A stretch of 32,223 nt of DNA from Mesorhizobium sp. L2C084A000 (GCF_000502875.1 NZ_AYWX01000013.1:228806-261028); one strand, 5' to 3'; positions 1 through 7,541 are shown, counted from the stretch's first letter. Numbers and translations are program-made. Notes: generated by a model not told the origin, from the letters alone.

Positions 1-193
1 AGCCCAGACGATCATCGCCAAGAACCACTATCGTCCGGCCAAGCCCGAGCTGGTGGATGCGGCTGACATTCCGAAGACGCCCGAAATCAAGCTGATCTCC
101 ATCGACGATCCGCTTTTTGGCGGCTGGAAGAAGGCACAGCCTTATCATTTCGGCGATGGTGGTATATTCGACCAGATCTACAAGCCCCAGTAA
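1..193 (+). CDS. Sulfate ABC transporter substrate-binding protein, C-terminal end
   Basis: The frame is open from base 2 and ends at TAA 191-193, giving the last 63 residues of a protein that starts before the window. The tail contains DDPLFGGWKKAQPYHFGDGG and ends in IFDQIYKPQ. This matches the C-terminus of periplasmic sulfate/thiosulfate-binding proteins of the Sbp/CysP family; the complete homologue at 4859-5845 has the equivalent FGGWDKVQKEHFAAGG and LLDQTYGSR. The protein would deliver sulfate to the CysTW permease. cysT begins 21 bases downstream on the same strand, so it is probably the first gene of this transport operon. The family is well supported; whether it is sbp or cysP cannot be decided from the tail. 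Confidence 0.85.
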   Translation, partial: AQTIIAKNHYRPAKPELVDAADIPKTPEIKLISIDDPLFGGWKKAQPYHFGDGGIFDQIYKPQ

Positions 194-214
194 GCAGTCG
201 ATATTCAGGACGAC

Positions 215-1066
215 ATGACCACAGCACCCGCCCAGGCGGGGTGGCGATTCAGGCAGCCGAGCGTAATTCCGGGTTTCGGATTGACGCTCGGCTTCTCGCT
301 TGCCTACCTCACCCTCATTATCCTCATCCCGCTATCCGGGCTGCTCTGGCGCTCGGCCGCCCTTGGCTGGCCTGAATTCTGGGCGATCGCCACCGATCGC
401 CGCACCATCAATGCGCTGAGAATCAGCTTCGGCACCGCCTTCGTCGCAGCTGCGGTCAACGTCGTCTTCGGCACGCTGGTCGCATGGGTGCTGGTGCGCT
501 ACCGCTTCCCCGGCCGCCGCATCGTCGATGCCATGGTCGACCTGCCCTTCGCCCTGCCGACGGCTGTGGCCGGCATCGCGCTGACCACGCTCTACGCGCC
601 GAACGGCTGGATCGGCAAATTGCTGATGCCGCTCGGCATCAAGGTAGCCTATACGCCGCTCGGTATCGTCATCGCGCTGATCTTCATTGGCCTGCCCTTC
701 GTCGTGCGCACCGTGCAGCCGATCATGGAGGAGATCGACAAGGAAGTGGAGGAAGCCGCCGCCACGCTTGGCGCCAATCGCTTCCAGATCATCACCCGCA
801 TCCTGTTTCCGGGCCTGGCGCCGGCCATCGTCACCGGCTTCGCGCTCGCCTTCGCGCGTGGCGTCGGCGAATATGGCTCGGTCATCTTCATCGCCGGCAA
901 CTTGCCCTACAAATCAGAAATCGCACCGCTGCTGATCGTTATTCGGTTGGAGGAATACAATTATCCGGCGGCAACCGCGATCGCGGCGATCATGCTCGCT
1001 TTGTCGTTCATCATGCTTTTGGTCGTCAACCTCGCACAGTCATGGAGCCGCAAGCGCTATGGCTGA
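215..1066 (+). CDS. cysT: Sulfate/thiosulfate ABC transporter permease CysT
   Basis: This 283-residue inner-membrane permease forms half of the sulfate channel together with CysW. Several hydrophobic segments are visible, beginning at about residue 22. The ABC-permease cytoplasmic loop near residues 175-200 has the EEAAATLGANRFQ pattern that docks on the ATPase. The C-terminal stretch GVGEYGSVIFIAGN is typical of CysT/CysU. The length is normal for the family. The ATG follows the binding-protein stop closely, and the 3' end overlaps cysW by 8 bases, which indicates translational coupling within a cys operon. CysT rather than CysW is assigned because it comes first and by the motif above. Confidence 0.93.
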   Translation: MTTAPAQAGWRFRQPSVIPGFGLTLGFSLAYLTLIILIPLSGLLWRSAALGWPEFWAIATDRRTINALRISFGTAFVAAAVNVVFGTLVAWVLVRYRFPGRRIVDAMVDLPFALPTAVAGIALTTLYAPNGWIGKLLMPLGIKVAYTPLGIVIALIFIGLPFVVRTVQPIMEEIDKEVEEAAATLGANRFQIITRILFPGLAPAIVTGFALAFARGVGEYGSVIFIAGNLPYKSEIAPLLIVIRLEEYNYPAATAIAAIMLALSFIMLLVVNLAQSWSRKRYG

Positions 1067-1943
1067 CCCGGAGATCAAATCCTACGAACCGCATCATGAA
1101 AGCCAGTCGGCGGCGGTCACGGAAAGCCGCCCTGCGCGCCTGGCTCTGATGGCCGTCGCCTTCGCCTTCCTCGGCATTTTCCTGCTCTTGCCGCTGATCA
1201 TCGTCTTCAACGAAGCCTTCGCCAAGGGCATCGGTGCCTACACCGAAGCGCTCGGCAGTGCCGACACCCGCTCGGCGATCCGGCTGACGCTGCTGGTGGC
1301 GGCGATCTCGGTGCCGCTCAACATCGTCTTCGGCATCTCCGCCGCCTGGGCGATCGCCAAGTTCGAGTTCAAGGGCAAGGCCTTCCTGACCACGCTGATC
1401 GACCTCCCCTTCTCGGTCTCGCCGGTCATATCGGGCCTCGTTTATGTGCTTCTGTTCGGCGCCCAAGGGCTGCTCGGCACCTGGCTGAAAGCGCGTGGCA
1501 TCGTCATCCTGTTTGCCGTGCCGGGCATCGTGCTGGCCACAATCTTCGTCACCTTCCCCTTCGTCGCCCGCGAGTTGATCCCGCTGATGCAGGAACAAGG
1601 CAATGGCGACGAGGAGGCAGCGCTTTCGCTCGGCGCCAATGGCTGGCAGACCTTCTGGTACGTGACCTTGCCCAACGTCAAATGGGGGCTGCTCTACGGC
1701 GTGCTCCTGTGCAATGCGCGTGCCATGGGCGAGTTCGGCGCGGTATCGGTGGTGTCGGGTCACATACGCGGCCTGACCAACACCATGCCGCTGCATGTCG
1801 AAATCCTCTACAACGAGTACAACGCCGTCGGTGCCTTCGCCGTCGCTTCATTGCTTGCGGGCCTGGCGCTCGTCACGCTGGTCTTGAAAACACTTCTCGA
1901 GATGCGCTACGGCGCCGAGATCGCCGCAACACGCGGGCACTGA
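1059..1943 (+). CDS. cysW: Sulfate ABC transporter permease CysW
   Basis: This 294-residue inner-membrane permease is the partner of CysT. It has a hydrophilic N-terminal tail of about 25 residues, then membrane segments. The EAA docking loop reads GDEEAALSLGANGWQTFW. The region MGEFGAVSVVSGHIRG near residue 227 is characteristic of CysW. The ATG at 1059 lies inside the cysT end, 8 bases of overlap, and cysA begins 13 bases after the stop. It works with CysA as ATPase and the periplasmic sulfate-binding proteins encoded on either side. No oddities are visible. Confidence 0.93.
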   Translation: MADPEIKSYEPHHESQSAAVTESRPARLALMAVAFAFLGIFLLLPLIIVFNEAFAKGIGAYTEALGSADTRSAIRLTLLVAAISVPLNIVFGISAAWAIAKFEFKGKAFLTTLIDLPFSVSPVISGLVYVLLFGAQGLLGTWLKARGIVILFAVPGIVLATIFVTFPFVARELIPLMQEQGNGDEEAALSLGANGWQTFWYVTLPNVKWGLLYGVLLCNARAMGEFGAVSVVSGHIRGLTNTMPLHVEILYNEYNAVGAFAVASLLAGLALVTLVLKTLLEMRYGAEIAATRGH

Positions 1944-1956
1944 CAAAGGGACCACT

Positions 1957-2997
1957 ATGGAAGTTCGCGTTGCCAACGTGCGCAAGGAGTTTGACCGGTT
2001 TCCGGCGCTTCACGACGTCTCGCTCGACATCAAGTCGGGCGAACTGATCGCGTTGCTGGGACCGTCCGGTTCCGGCAAGACGACACTGCTCAGGCTGATT
2101 GCCGGGCTGGAGCGGCCGACACGGGGAAAGATATTCTTCGGCGACGAGGACGCCTCGCACAAGTCGATCCAGGAGCGCAATGTCGGCTTTGTCTTCCAGC
2201 ACTATGCGCTGTTCCGGCATATGACGGTGGCGGACAATATCGGCTTCGGCCTGAAGGTCCGGCACGGACCGTCGCGCCCGCCGGCGCAGGAGATCCGCCG
2301 TCGCGCCTCCGAGCTTCTGGATCTCGTCCAGCTTTCAGGGCTCGAAAAGCGCTATCCGGCGCAGCTCTCCGGCGGCCAGAGGCAGCGCGTGGCGCTGGCG
2401 CGCGCCATGGCGATCGAGCCCAAGGTGCTGCTGCTCGACGAGCCGTTCGGCGCGCTTGACGCGCAGGTGCGCCGGGAATTGCGCCGCTGGCTGCGCGAAA
2501 TCCATGACGCCACCGGCCACACCACCGTCTTCGTCACCCACGACCAGGAAGAGGCGCTGGAGCTTGCCGACCGCGTCGTGGTGATGAGCCAGGGCCGCAT
2601 CGAGCAGGTCGGCACCGCCGACGATATCTACGACACGCCGAACTCGCCCTTCGTCTATGGCTTCATCGGTGAATCAAGCTCGCTTCCCGTCAAGGTCGAG
2701 AATGGCGAGATCTGGCTCGCCGACCGTCCGATCGGGATTGCCGCGCCCAACGAGCCCTCGGGCGATGCGACGCTCTATTTCCGCCCGCATGATGTCGAAC
2801 TGCTGGACGGCTGCAGCGGCTGCATCGCCGGCACGGTCGCCGCCAGCCGCCGCGTCGCCGGCACGCGCCGGGTCGAGCTTGAGATCGGCGGAGAGCGCCA
2901 GCGGGTCGAAATCGAACTGCCGGTCGATCACCCCGCGGCCCAAAAAAGCCGGGTGGCGTTCCGCCCCGGACGCTGGAAGCTTTTTCCGGCGGCTTGA
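1957..2997 (+). CDS. cysA: Sulfate ABC transporter ATP-binding protein CysA
   Basis: This 346-residue ATPase energises sulfate import through CysTW. The Walker A motif GPSGSGKTT is at about residues 35-43. The Q-loop region is GFVFQHYALF, the signature is LSGGQRQRVALARAMA, Walker B is VLLLDEPFGALD, and the switch histidine lies in FVTHDQEEALELADR. The last 100 residues are a TOBE-like regulatory domain containing YFRPHDVELL, as in CysA and MalK. The ATG has an AAAGGGA ribosome binding site. The gene ends 15 bases before the convergent vapC-like gene, and I see no clear terminator hairpin in that gap. Confidence 0.94.
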   Translation: MEVRVANVRKEFDRFPALHDVSLDIKSGELIALLGPSGSGKTTLLRLIAGLERPTRGKIFFGDEDASHKSIQERNVGFVFQHYALFRHMTVADNIGFGLKVRHGPSRPPAQEIRRRASELLDLVQLSGLEKRYPAQLSGGQRQRVALARAMAIEPKVLLLDEPFGALDAQVRRELRRWLREIHDATGHTTVFVTHDQEEALELADRVVVMSQGRIEQVGTADDIYDTPNSPFVYGFIGESSSLPVKVENGEIWLADRPIGIAAPNEPSGDATLYFRPHDVELLDGCSGCIAGTVAASRRVAGTRRVELEIGGERQRVEIELPVDHPAAQKSRVAFRPGRWKLFPAA

Positions 2998-3012
2998 TCC
3001 CCTGGTCGAGGG

Positions 3013-3411
3013 CTACGCCAGCCAGTTCTCGACCTTCAGGCCTTTGATCCGGTTGAACTCGCCCGTGTTGGCGGTCACCAGCGTGGCGCCCAATGCACAG
3101 GCATGAGCGGCAATAAAAAGATCGTTGTGGCCAATGGTCTGGCCTGCCGCTTCAAGCTCGGCGCGAAGTCCGCCATACTCGGCATCCACCGGCACATCGA
3201 GCGGCAAGACAGGAATCTCGGCCAGCAAGTCTTCAACCTTCTTGAGCAGCTTGGCCGATCCCTTCCTGGCGCAGCCATATCGCAATTCCGAGGCGACCAC
3301 GATGCTGGTGCAAACCGCGTCATCTCCCTCGCGCGACATTGCCCTCGCGGCCTTGCCAGCCGGGTTTCGGATCATGTCGCTGATGATGTTCGTATCCAGC
3401 ATGAACCGCAT
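3013..3411 (-). CDS. VapC-like PIN-domain toxin ribonuclease
   Basis: This 132-residue protein has a PIN domain with the expected acidic centre: Asp6 in MLDTNIISDMI, Glu42 in VASELRYG and Asp97 in GHNDLFIAAHA, plus the TANTGEF region near residue 113. VapC toxins are Mg-dependent endoribonucleases that cut tRNA or rRNA. The ATG directly follows the TAG of the upstream antitoxin gene with no gap, the usual antitoxin-then-toxin order. All catalytic residues are present, so it should be active. The exact RNA target is unknown. Confidence 0.9.
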   Translation of the reverse strand: MRFMLDTNIISDMIRNPAGKAARAMSREGDDAVCTSIVVASELRYGCARKGSAKLLKKVEDLLAEIPVLPLDVPVDAEYGGLRAELEAAGQTIGHNDLFIAAHACALGATLVTANTGEFNRIKGLKVENWLA

Positions 3412-3684
3412 CTAGAAAATGTCCTCGGATTTGACTGGCGTGTCGTCGATCTCGGGGAAGTCGTCTTCAGGATCGAGCGGCGGCTCTTTCGCCCACTGGG
3501 CGAGCAACGCGGTGAGGCCAGGTTTGCGAACCGGCTCGATGACAAGACGATCGCCTTCCCGGCTGATCAGGACTTTTTCGCCGGGAAGCTCGAACTCGAC
3601 AGGAATGCGCACCGCCTGGCTGCGGTTGTTGCGAAACAGCTTCGCCTCCTTGGGCGGCGTTGTTGAATGACGGTTCTGGGGCAT
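3412..3684 (-). CDS. VapB-like AbrB-fold antitoxin
   Basis: This 90-residue protein has the segment AKLFRNNRSQAVRIP followed by GEKVLISREGDRLVIEPV, the swapped-hairpin AbrB/MazE DNA-binding fold of VapB antitoxins. The acidic C-terminal tail (DPEDDFPEIDD) is of the kind that wraps around the VapC active site. The frame is open further upstream, with an ATG at 3708 and beyond, but that ATG lies inside a tandem 13-base repeat that looks like the operator, so ATG 3684 is chosen. The complex with VapC probably represses its own promoter through that repeat. Confidence 0.87.
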   Translation of the reverse strand: MPQNRHSTTPPKEAKLFRNNRSQAVRIPVEFELPGEKVLISREGDRLVIEPVRKPGLTALLAQWAKEPPLDPEDDFPEIDDTPVKSEDIF

Positions 3685-3694
3685 GTTGCAGCTC

Positions 3695-3720
3695 TTTGTA
3701 TATGCCATTTGTATATGCCA
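3695..3720 (-). promoter_or_regulatory. Tandem 13-base repeat, candidate vapBC operator
   Basis: Two perfect, directly adjoining copies of TTTGTATATGCCA (plus strand) occupy 3695-3707 and 3708-3720, 11 bases upstream of the vapB start at 3684. The AT-rich, promoter-proximal position fits a site bound by the VapB or VapBC complex. The repeat is seen directly; the operator role is inferred. Confidence 0.6.
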
Positions 3721-3838
3721 AACAGCGCCACGGTGCAAGGCCCGGGAAAACTCGGCACAGGAGACATCGCCTGCCATCGCACCCCGGAACGTTTCGGTCT
3801 GATGGCGGTCGGCTTAATTCATGCTTCGAGCGACACGA

Positions 3839-4327
3839 CTATCCTTTCGTCACGCCTTTCAGCGACAGCACCAAGGTCATTGGGTTTTTCGGCGAAGCCG
3901 CAAAACCGTAGTGTTCGTAAAAGGCTTTCGCCTCATCCGATATGGCATGAACAAATATCCCGCGAATCCTGAGGATCGTCGCGGCGCGACCTGCCCGTAA
4001 AACGGCGTCTTGCAGCAGCGCGGCACCCAGCCCCTTGCCTTGCCAGCCCGCGTCGACGGCAAGACGCCCGAGCACGACCATCGGAATGGGATCAGGCATG
4101 TTGCGACGAATGGCGCCGGGTGCCTGCGCGAGATCAAGCCCGCCCGAAGAGAGGCAGTAATAACCGACAACGCGCGCGTCTTCCGCCACCACATAGGTAC
4201 GCGACGCGCCGCTGACCTGGTTGGCTCGCGCCCTCACGCGAAGCCATTGGTCGAGACTTTCCGTCCCGCTTCGAAAAAGGTCGAGATCGTGGTTTTCGGC
4301 CAGAGGCGCGGGCGCCGATAGTATCAT
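3839..4327 (-). CDS. TacT-like GNAT acetyltransferase toxin
   Basis: This 162-residue GNAT-fold protein begins MILSAPAPLAENHDLDLF, as TacT/AtaT-type toxins do. The acetyl-CoA loop QGKGLG is at residues 96-101 after VVLGRLAVD. Tyr140 in FYEHYGF sits where TacT has its catalytic tyrosine. Family members block translation by acetylating aminoacyl-tRNA. The ATG at 4327 overlaps the antitoxin stop as ATGA; a GTG at 4336 is also possible, but the coupled ATG fits the family N-terminus better. The partner is the DUF1778 antitoxin directly upstream. The tRNA specificity cannot be told from sequence. Confidence 0.88.
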   Translation of the reverse strand: MILSAPAPLAENHDLDLFRSGTESLDQWLRVRARANQVSGASRTYVVAEDARVVGYYCLSSGGLDLAQAPGAIRRNMPDPIPMVVLGRLAVDAGWQGKGLGAALLQDAVLRAGRAATILRIRGIFVHAISDEAKAFYEHYGFAASPKNPMTLVLSLKGVTKG

Positions 4328-4605
4328 CCCTGCCACGGCCTGGGCACGTTCATAAGGCGTGCAAAACCTTCACCGCTTGGCGTCTCATCGAGGATGTCGA
4401 GATAGTGCCGATAGCTCTCGGGATCCACCTTGATCAGCGCCTGGTCGAGCAGCGTGTCCTCGGCCGCACGATATGCAGCATCGATCATAAAGTCGGAACG
4501 GGTCTTCCCGCGTATTTTCGCAGCACGGTCGATCAATATGCGCACATCCTCTCGGATGCGCAGATTGACAGGCTTGGCGTGGGTCTCGGGTGTGGTCTTT
4601 GTCAT
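4324..4605 (-). CDS. TacA-like DUF1778 ribbon-helix-helix antitoxin
   Basis: This 93-residue protein has the RHH DNA-binding segment KPVNLRIREDVRILIDRAA followed by GKTRSDFMIDAAYRAAEDTL, typical of DUF1778 (TacA) antitoxins. The C-terminal part (PSGEGFARLMNVPRPW) is the toxin-neutralising tail and resembles that of known TacA proteins. The ATG at 4605 has an AGGAG ribosome binding site 8 bases upstream, better than the in-frame upstream codons. It overlaps the toxin gene by four bases. A perfect palindrome 36 bases upstream is the likely autoregulatory site. Confidence 0.88.
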   Translation of the reverse strand: MTKTTPETHAKPVNLRIREDVRILIDRAAKIRGKTRSDFMIDAAYRAAEDTLLDQALIKVDPESYRHYLDILDETPSGEGFARLMNVPRPWQG

Positions 4606-4640
4606 GGCAGCGCTCCTTGTCGCTCCCGTAGCACACCTGC

Positions 4641-4655
4641 ATACACAATGTGTAT
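4641..4655. promoter_or_regulatory. Palindrome ATACACA-A-TGTGTAT, candidate tacAT operator
   Basis: A perfect 7-base inverted repeat around one central base lies 36 bases upstream of the antitoxin ATG. RHH antitoxins of this type bind short palindromes over their own promoter. The symmetry is seen; binding is inferred. Confidence 0.65.
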
Positions 4656-4817
4656 CTTTTTTCGGAACAGTCAAACGAATTGGAACGATCGGCGTCCACC
4701 GAGGCGAAGTCGCACTTGAAAGAAAAAACTATGACCCTTCTATTCCGGGGATAGGTTTTCTAGAAGCGATGCATTGATCCTCGGACCCATGCCTCGTCGC
4801 ACACCACGCACCCCGGC

Positions 4818-4832
4818 TATGGTCCGACCATA
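4818..4832. promoter_or_regulatory. Palindrome TATGGTC-C-GACCATA upstream of the sulfate-binding protein gene
   Basis: A perfect 15-base inverted repeat ends 26 bases before the ATG at 4859. Its position near or downstream of the transcription start suggests an operator for a repressor controlling sulfate uptake. The nearby Rrf2 regulator is one candidate. The core TGGTCCGACCA also happens to fit the GntR/FCD consensus TNGTNNNACNA. The regulator is not identified. Confidence 0.5.
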
Positions 4833-4858
4833 AACACATTGCATCGGAGCCTGTTTTC

Positions 4859-5845
4859 ATGAAGCGATTTTTCCTCGGGCTTGCCACCGTCGCCGGCCTG
4901 TTCCTCGCATCCTCCCCGGCCTGGTCGGCTGACAAACTGCTCAACGCATCCTATGATGTCGGCCGCGAACTGTTCGTGCAGGTCAACAAGGCTTTCATCG
5001 CTCAGCATCCGGGCGTCACCGTCGACCAGTCGCATGCCGGCACTTCGGCGCAGGCGCGCGCCATCGCCGAGGGCCTTGGCGCCGATGTCGTTACCTTCAA
5101 CCAGGTCACCGACATCGACTTCCTGGTCAAGAAGGACCTCGTGTCGGCAGACTGGCAGAAGAACTTTCCCGACAACGCCTCGCCCTTCTATTCGCTGCCG
5201 TCCTTCCTGGTACGCGCCGGCAACCCCAAGCATATCAAGGACTGGAACGATCTCGTGCGCGACGACGTGCAGGTGATCTTCCCCAATCCGAAAACCTCCG
5301 GCAATGCGCGCTACACCTATCTGGCGGCCACCGCCTACGCCAAGGAGGCCTTCAAGGGCGACGACGCCAAGGTGAAGGAGTTCATCACCAAGCTGTTCAA
5401 CAACGTGCCGATTTTCGACACCGGCGGCCGCGCCGCGACCACCACCTTCGTGCAGCGCGAGATCGGTGATGTGCTGATCACCTTCGAGTCGGAGACGCGC
5501 GGCATTCGCAAGGAGTATGGCGACGGCAAGTTCGAGCAGGTCACGCCTTCGGTCAGCCTGCTGGCCGAATTCCCCGTCGCGATCGTCGACAAGGTTGCCG
5601 ACGAGCACGGCACGCGCGATCTGGCCAAGACCTATCTCGACTTCCTCTACACGCCGGAGGGCCAGGACATCGCCGCCCGCAACGGCCTCAGAGCCCGCGA
5701 CGCCGCTGTGGCGGCAAAATACAAGGCCGATTTCCCCGATATCCGGCTGCTGACGGTGGAAGACGTCTTCGGCGGCTGGGACAAAGTACAGAAAGAGCAT
5801 TTCGCCGCTGGCGGCCTGCTCGACCAGACCTACGGCAGCCGCTGA
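4859..5845 (+). CDS. Periplasmic sulfate-binding protein
   Basis: This 328-residue protein has a Sec signal peptide of about 23 residues ending SSPAWSA before DKLLNASYDVGRELF. The rest matches the Sbp/CysP family: SHAGTSAQARAI (anion-binding loop), DVVTFNQVTDIDFLV, VIFPNPKTSGNARYTYLAA and TGGRAATTTFVQREIGDVLITFESE. It binds sulfate in the periplasm for CysTWA. It is transcribed alone: a palindrome lies upstream, and a strong terminator lies 28 bases after the stop. With the partial gene at 1-193 it makes two binding proteins for one permease, which may differ in affinity or in preference for sulfate versus thiosulfate. sbp or cysP cannot be decided. Confidence 0.93.
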   Translation: MKRFFLGLATVAGLFLASSPAWSADKLLNASYDVGRELFVQVNKAFIAQHPGVTVDQSHAGTSAQARAIAEGLGADVVTFNQVTDIDFLVKKDLVSADWQKNFPDNASPFYSLPSFLVRAGNPKHIKDWNDLVRDDVQVIFPNPKTSGNARYTYLAATAYAKEAFKGDDAKVKEFITKLFNNVPIFDTGGRAATTTFVQREIGDVLITFESETRGIRKEYGDGKFEQVTPSVSLLAEFPVAIVDKVADEHGTRDLAKTYLDFLYTPEGQDIAARNGLRARDAAVAAKYKADFPDIRLLTVEDVFGGWDKVQKEHFAAGGLLDQTYGSR

Positions 5846-5872
5846 AGGCCGCGATATCTGCGGAGTAGACGG

Positions 5873-5899
5873 AAAAGCCGGCGCCCTGCCGGCTTTTTT
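5873..5899 (+). terminator. Rho-independent terminator after the sulfate-binding protein gene
   Basis: The ten-base stem AAAAGCCGGC / GCCGGCTTTT encloses the loop GCCCT and is followed by further T residues. This is a textbook intrinsic terminator 28 bases after the stop codon at 5845. Confidence 0.93.
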
Positions 5900-5955
5900 C
5901 GTTTTTGAACGCCGAAAACCTGTTATCAGCAGAATATCCGCCTTCTCAGTGCAAA

Positions 5956-5990
5956 ACGTTACAAAGAATCAACGCGTTTGTGCCTAACGT
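5956..5990. other. Imperfect inverted repeat in the rrf2 upstream region
   Basis: ACGTTACAAA (5956-5965) faces TTTGT and AACGT (5977-5981 and 5986-5990), complementary except for a four-base bulge. It lies about 110 bases upstream of the Rrf2 start in an otherwise featureless gap and may be a regulator site or an RNA hairpin. The support is weak. Confidence 0.25.
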
Positions 5991-6101
5991 GCAATTTGGC
6001 GGCTGTTTCGCGAAACATCATCGCGCGGCGAAAACGTCATTATTTGCACACAAACAGTCGCCAGATGCGAGTGGTTGGGGCTTCAATGGGTTGATCTGGG
6101 C

Positions 6102-6551
6102 ATGCTGACAAAAAAAGGCAAATACGGCCTCAAGGCCCTCGTGCATCTGTCCGGCCTGCCGGCCGGCCAATTGGCTTTCGTCAACGATATCGCGGTGGCC
6201 AACAACATCCCGAAGAAATTCCTCGATGCCATTCTGGGCGAGTTGCGCAATGCCGGCTTCGTTCAGAGCCGCAAAGGCAAGGAAGGCGGCTACCGCCTTG
6301 CCCGGTTGGCCTCCGAAATCAAGATCGGCCATGTCGTGCGCGTGCTTGACGGGCCGCTGGCGCCGATCCCTTGCGCCAGCCGCACGCAGTATCAGCGCTG
6401 CGAGGATTGCGACGAGGCGACCTGCCAGGTCCGCCACATGATGCTGGAGGTGCGGCAGGCTATCGCCGAGGTGCTGGACAATCGCAGCCTCGCCGCCATG
6501 CGCGATGCGGACAATGACGATTTTCCGGTCGAGCTGACGTCGCAGATCTAA
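6102..6551 (+). CDS. Rrf2-family transcriptional regulator with a cysteine cluster
   Basis: This 149-residue winged-helix protein begins MLTKKGKYGLKALVHLS, the standard Rrf2 start, so the ATG at 6102 is chosen over upstream codons although its ribosome binding site is weak. The recognition-helix region is IAVANNIPKKFLDAILGELRNAGFV, and the wing is SRKGKEGGYRLAR. Cys91, Cys100, Cys103 and Cys108 form a C-x8-C-x2-C-x4-C cluster where IscR and NsrR hold an Fe-S cluster, so cluster or thiol sensing is likely. Its place next to the sulfate-binding protein gene suggests control of sulfur assimilation or Fe-S/cysteine status; that role is inferred. Confidence 0.88.
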   Translation: MLTKKGKYGLKALVHLSGLPAGQLAFVNDIAVANNIPKKFLDAILGELRNAGFVQSRKGKEGGYRLARLASEIKIGHVVRVLDGPLAPIPCASRTQYQRCEDCDEATCQVRHMMLEVRQAIAEVLDNRSLAAMRDADNDDFPVELTSQI

Positions 6552-6671
6552 ACCACCGACTGCAAGCTGACCGCGCTCAGACAGACATGAGATTCTTCCA
6601 TTGAAGAGGGAGTTCTCCAAATCCCGGGTTGCGAAGACCTGAAATCACAGGAGAACCCCATACAGTTTGGC

Positions 6672-7541
6672 CTACCCGTTCAAATTGGACGCAGCCTCGA
6701 ATACATCGCGTGCGGACGTCGTACCCGCCACGTGCTCCGTACCCGCCACACCGAGGTCCATCCATCCCGCATTCACGGCCTCGTACATTTCTTCGGCAGG
6801 TCCGCTGTGGCCCTTCGGGATGCCGAATTGCTCGAGCGCTTCCGCCCACCCCGCACGCGGGATTGCAAAGGCTTTCACGTCGAGATTCAGGACTTCGCCC
6901 AATTGCTCGGCGACGTCGTCCGCGCTGACCATCGAACCAAGCTCGACGATGCGCTGCCCTGACCACATTGGCCCGGTCAAAAGCGTTGCGAATTCCGCGC
7001 CGATGTCGTTCGTCGCGACCATTGTCGATTTCCGGTTTGTCGGATTGTAGAAAGCCGGCAGCGTTCCGCCCTGCGCGACCTGCAACCCGAAAAGAAAATT
7101 CTCGAAGAATCCGCCTGCGCGCACAAAAGCAACTGGCGATGTCAGGTCGCGAAAACCTTGCTCCAGAAGGGACAAGGCCGCGATTACCCCGTGCCCGCTG
7201 GTTCTGTTCGCCCCCATAGACGAAAGCGCAACCACTCGCGGCGGCGCTGTCTTGGTGAGCGCCTCGACATAGCTTGCAATCACGCCCTTTGCTTCCTTGT
7301 AATCGGGCGAAGGCGCCCAGACAGGGGGCAGCATGACGAACGCGCCTTCGACGCCTTCGAGCGCTCGCTCGATGGCTGCCGAATCGTTCCAATCGCCGTC
7401 AACGAGCTCCACGCCCCGGTTCGCCCAGCTCAACGCCTTCTCGCGGTCGCGGACCAGCGCGCGCACCTTCTTGCCTTGCGCTAGCAAATGCCTTGCCGTC
7501 GCGCCGCCCACGTTTCCCGTGATTCCCATTACTAAGAACAT
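6672..7541 (-). CDS. NmrA-like NAD(P)-binding SDR-family protein
   Basis: This 289-residue protein has the N-terminal Rossmann motif GITGNVGGATARHLL followed by KVRALVRDREKA, the pattern of atypical SDR/NmrA and NAD(P)H azoreductase-like proteins. Later segments VEGAFVMLPP, VVALSSMGA and FVRAGGFFEN are typical of the family. Members are NAD(P)H-binding redox sensors or quinone/azo reductases; the substrate here is unknown. AGGAGAAAACAC precedes the ATG. It follows the DoxX-like gene on the same strand after 43 bases, and both are divergent from the LysR gene, which probably controls them. Confidence 0.85.
   Translation of the reverse strand: MFLVMGITGNVGGATARHLLAQGKKVRALVRDREKALSWANRGVELVDGDWNDSAAIERALEGVEGAFVMLPPVWAPSPDYKEAKGVIASYVEALTKTAPPRVVALSSMGANRTSGHGVIAALSLLEQGFRDLTSPVAFVRAGGFFENFLFGLQVAQGGTLPAFYNPTNRKSTMVATNDIGAEFATLLTGPMWSGQRIVELGSMVSADDVAEQLGEVLNLDVKAFAIPRAGWAEALEQFGIPKGHSGPAEEMYEAVNAGWMDLGVAGTEHVAGTTSARDVFEAASNLNG

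Noticed and set aside
6600..6660. Imperfect inverted repeat GGAGTTCTCC / GGAGAACCCC as terminator between Rrf2 and NmrA-like genes.
   Set aside because: The arms are far apart, mismatched and lack a T-run.
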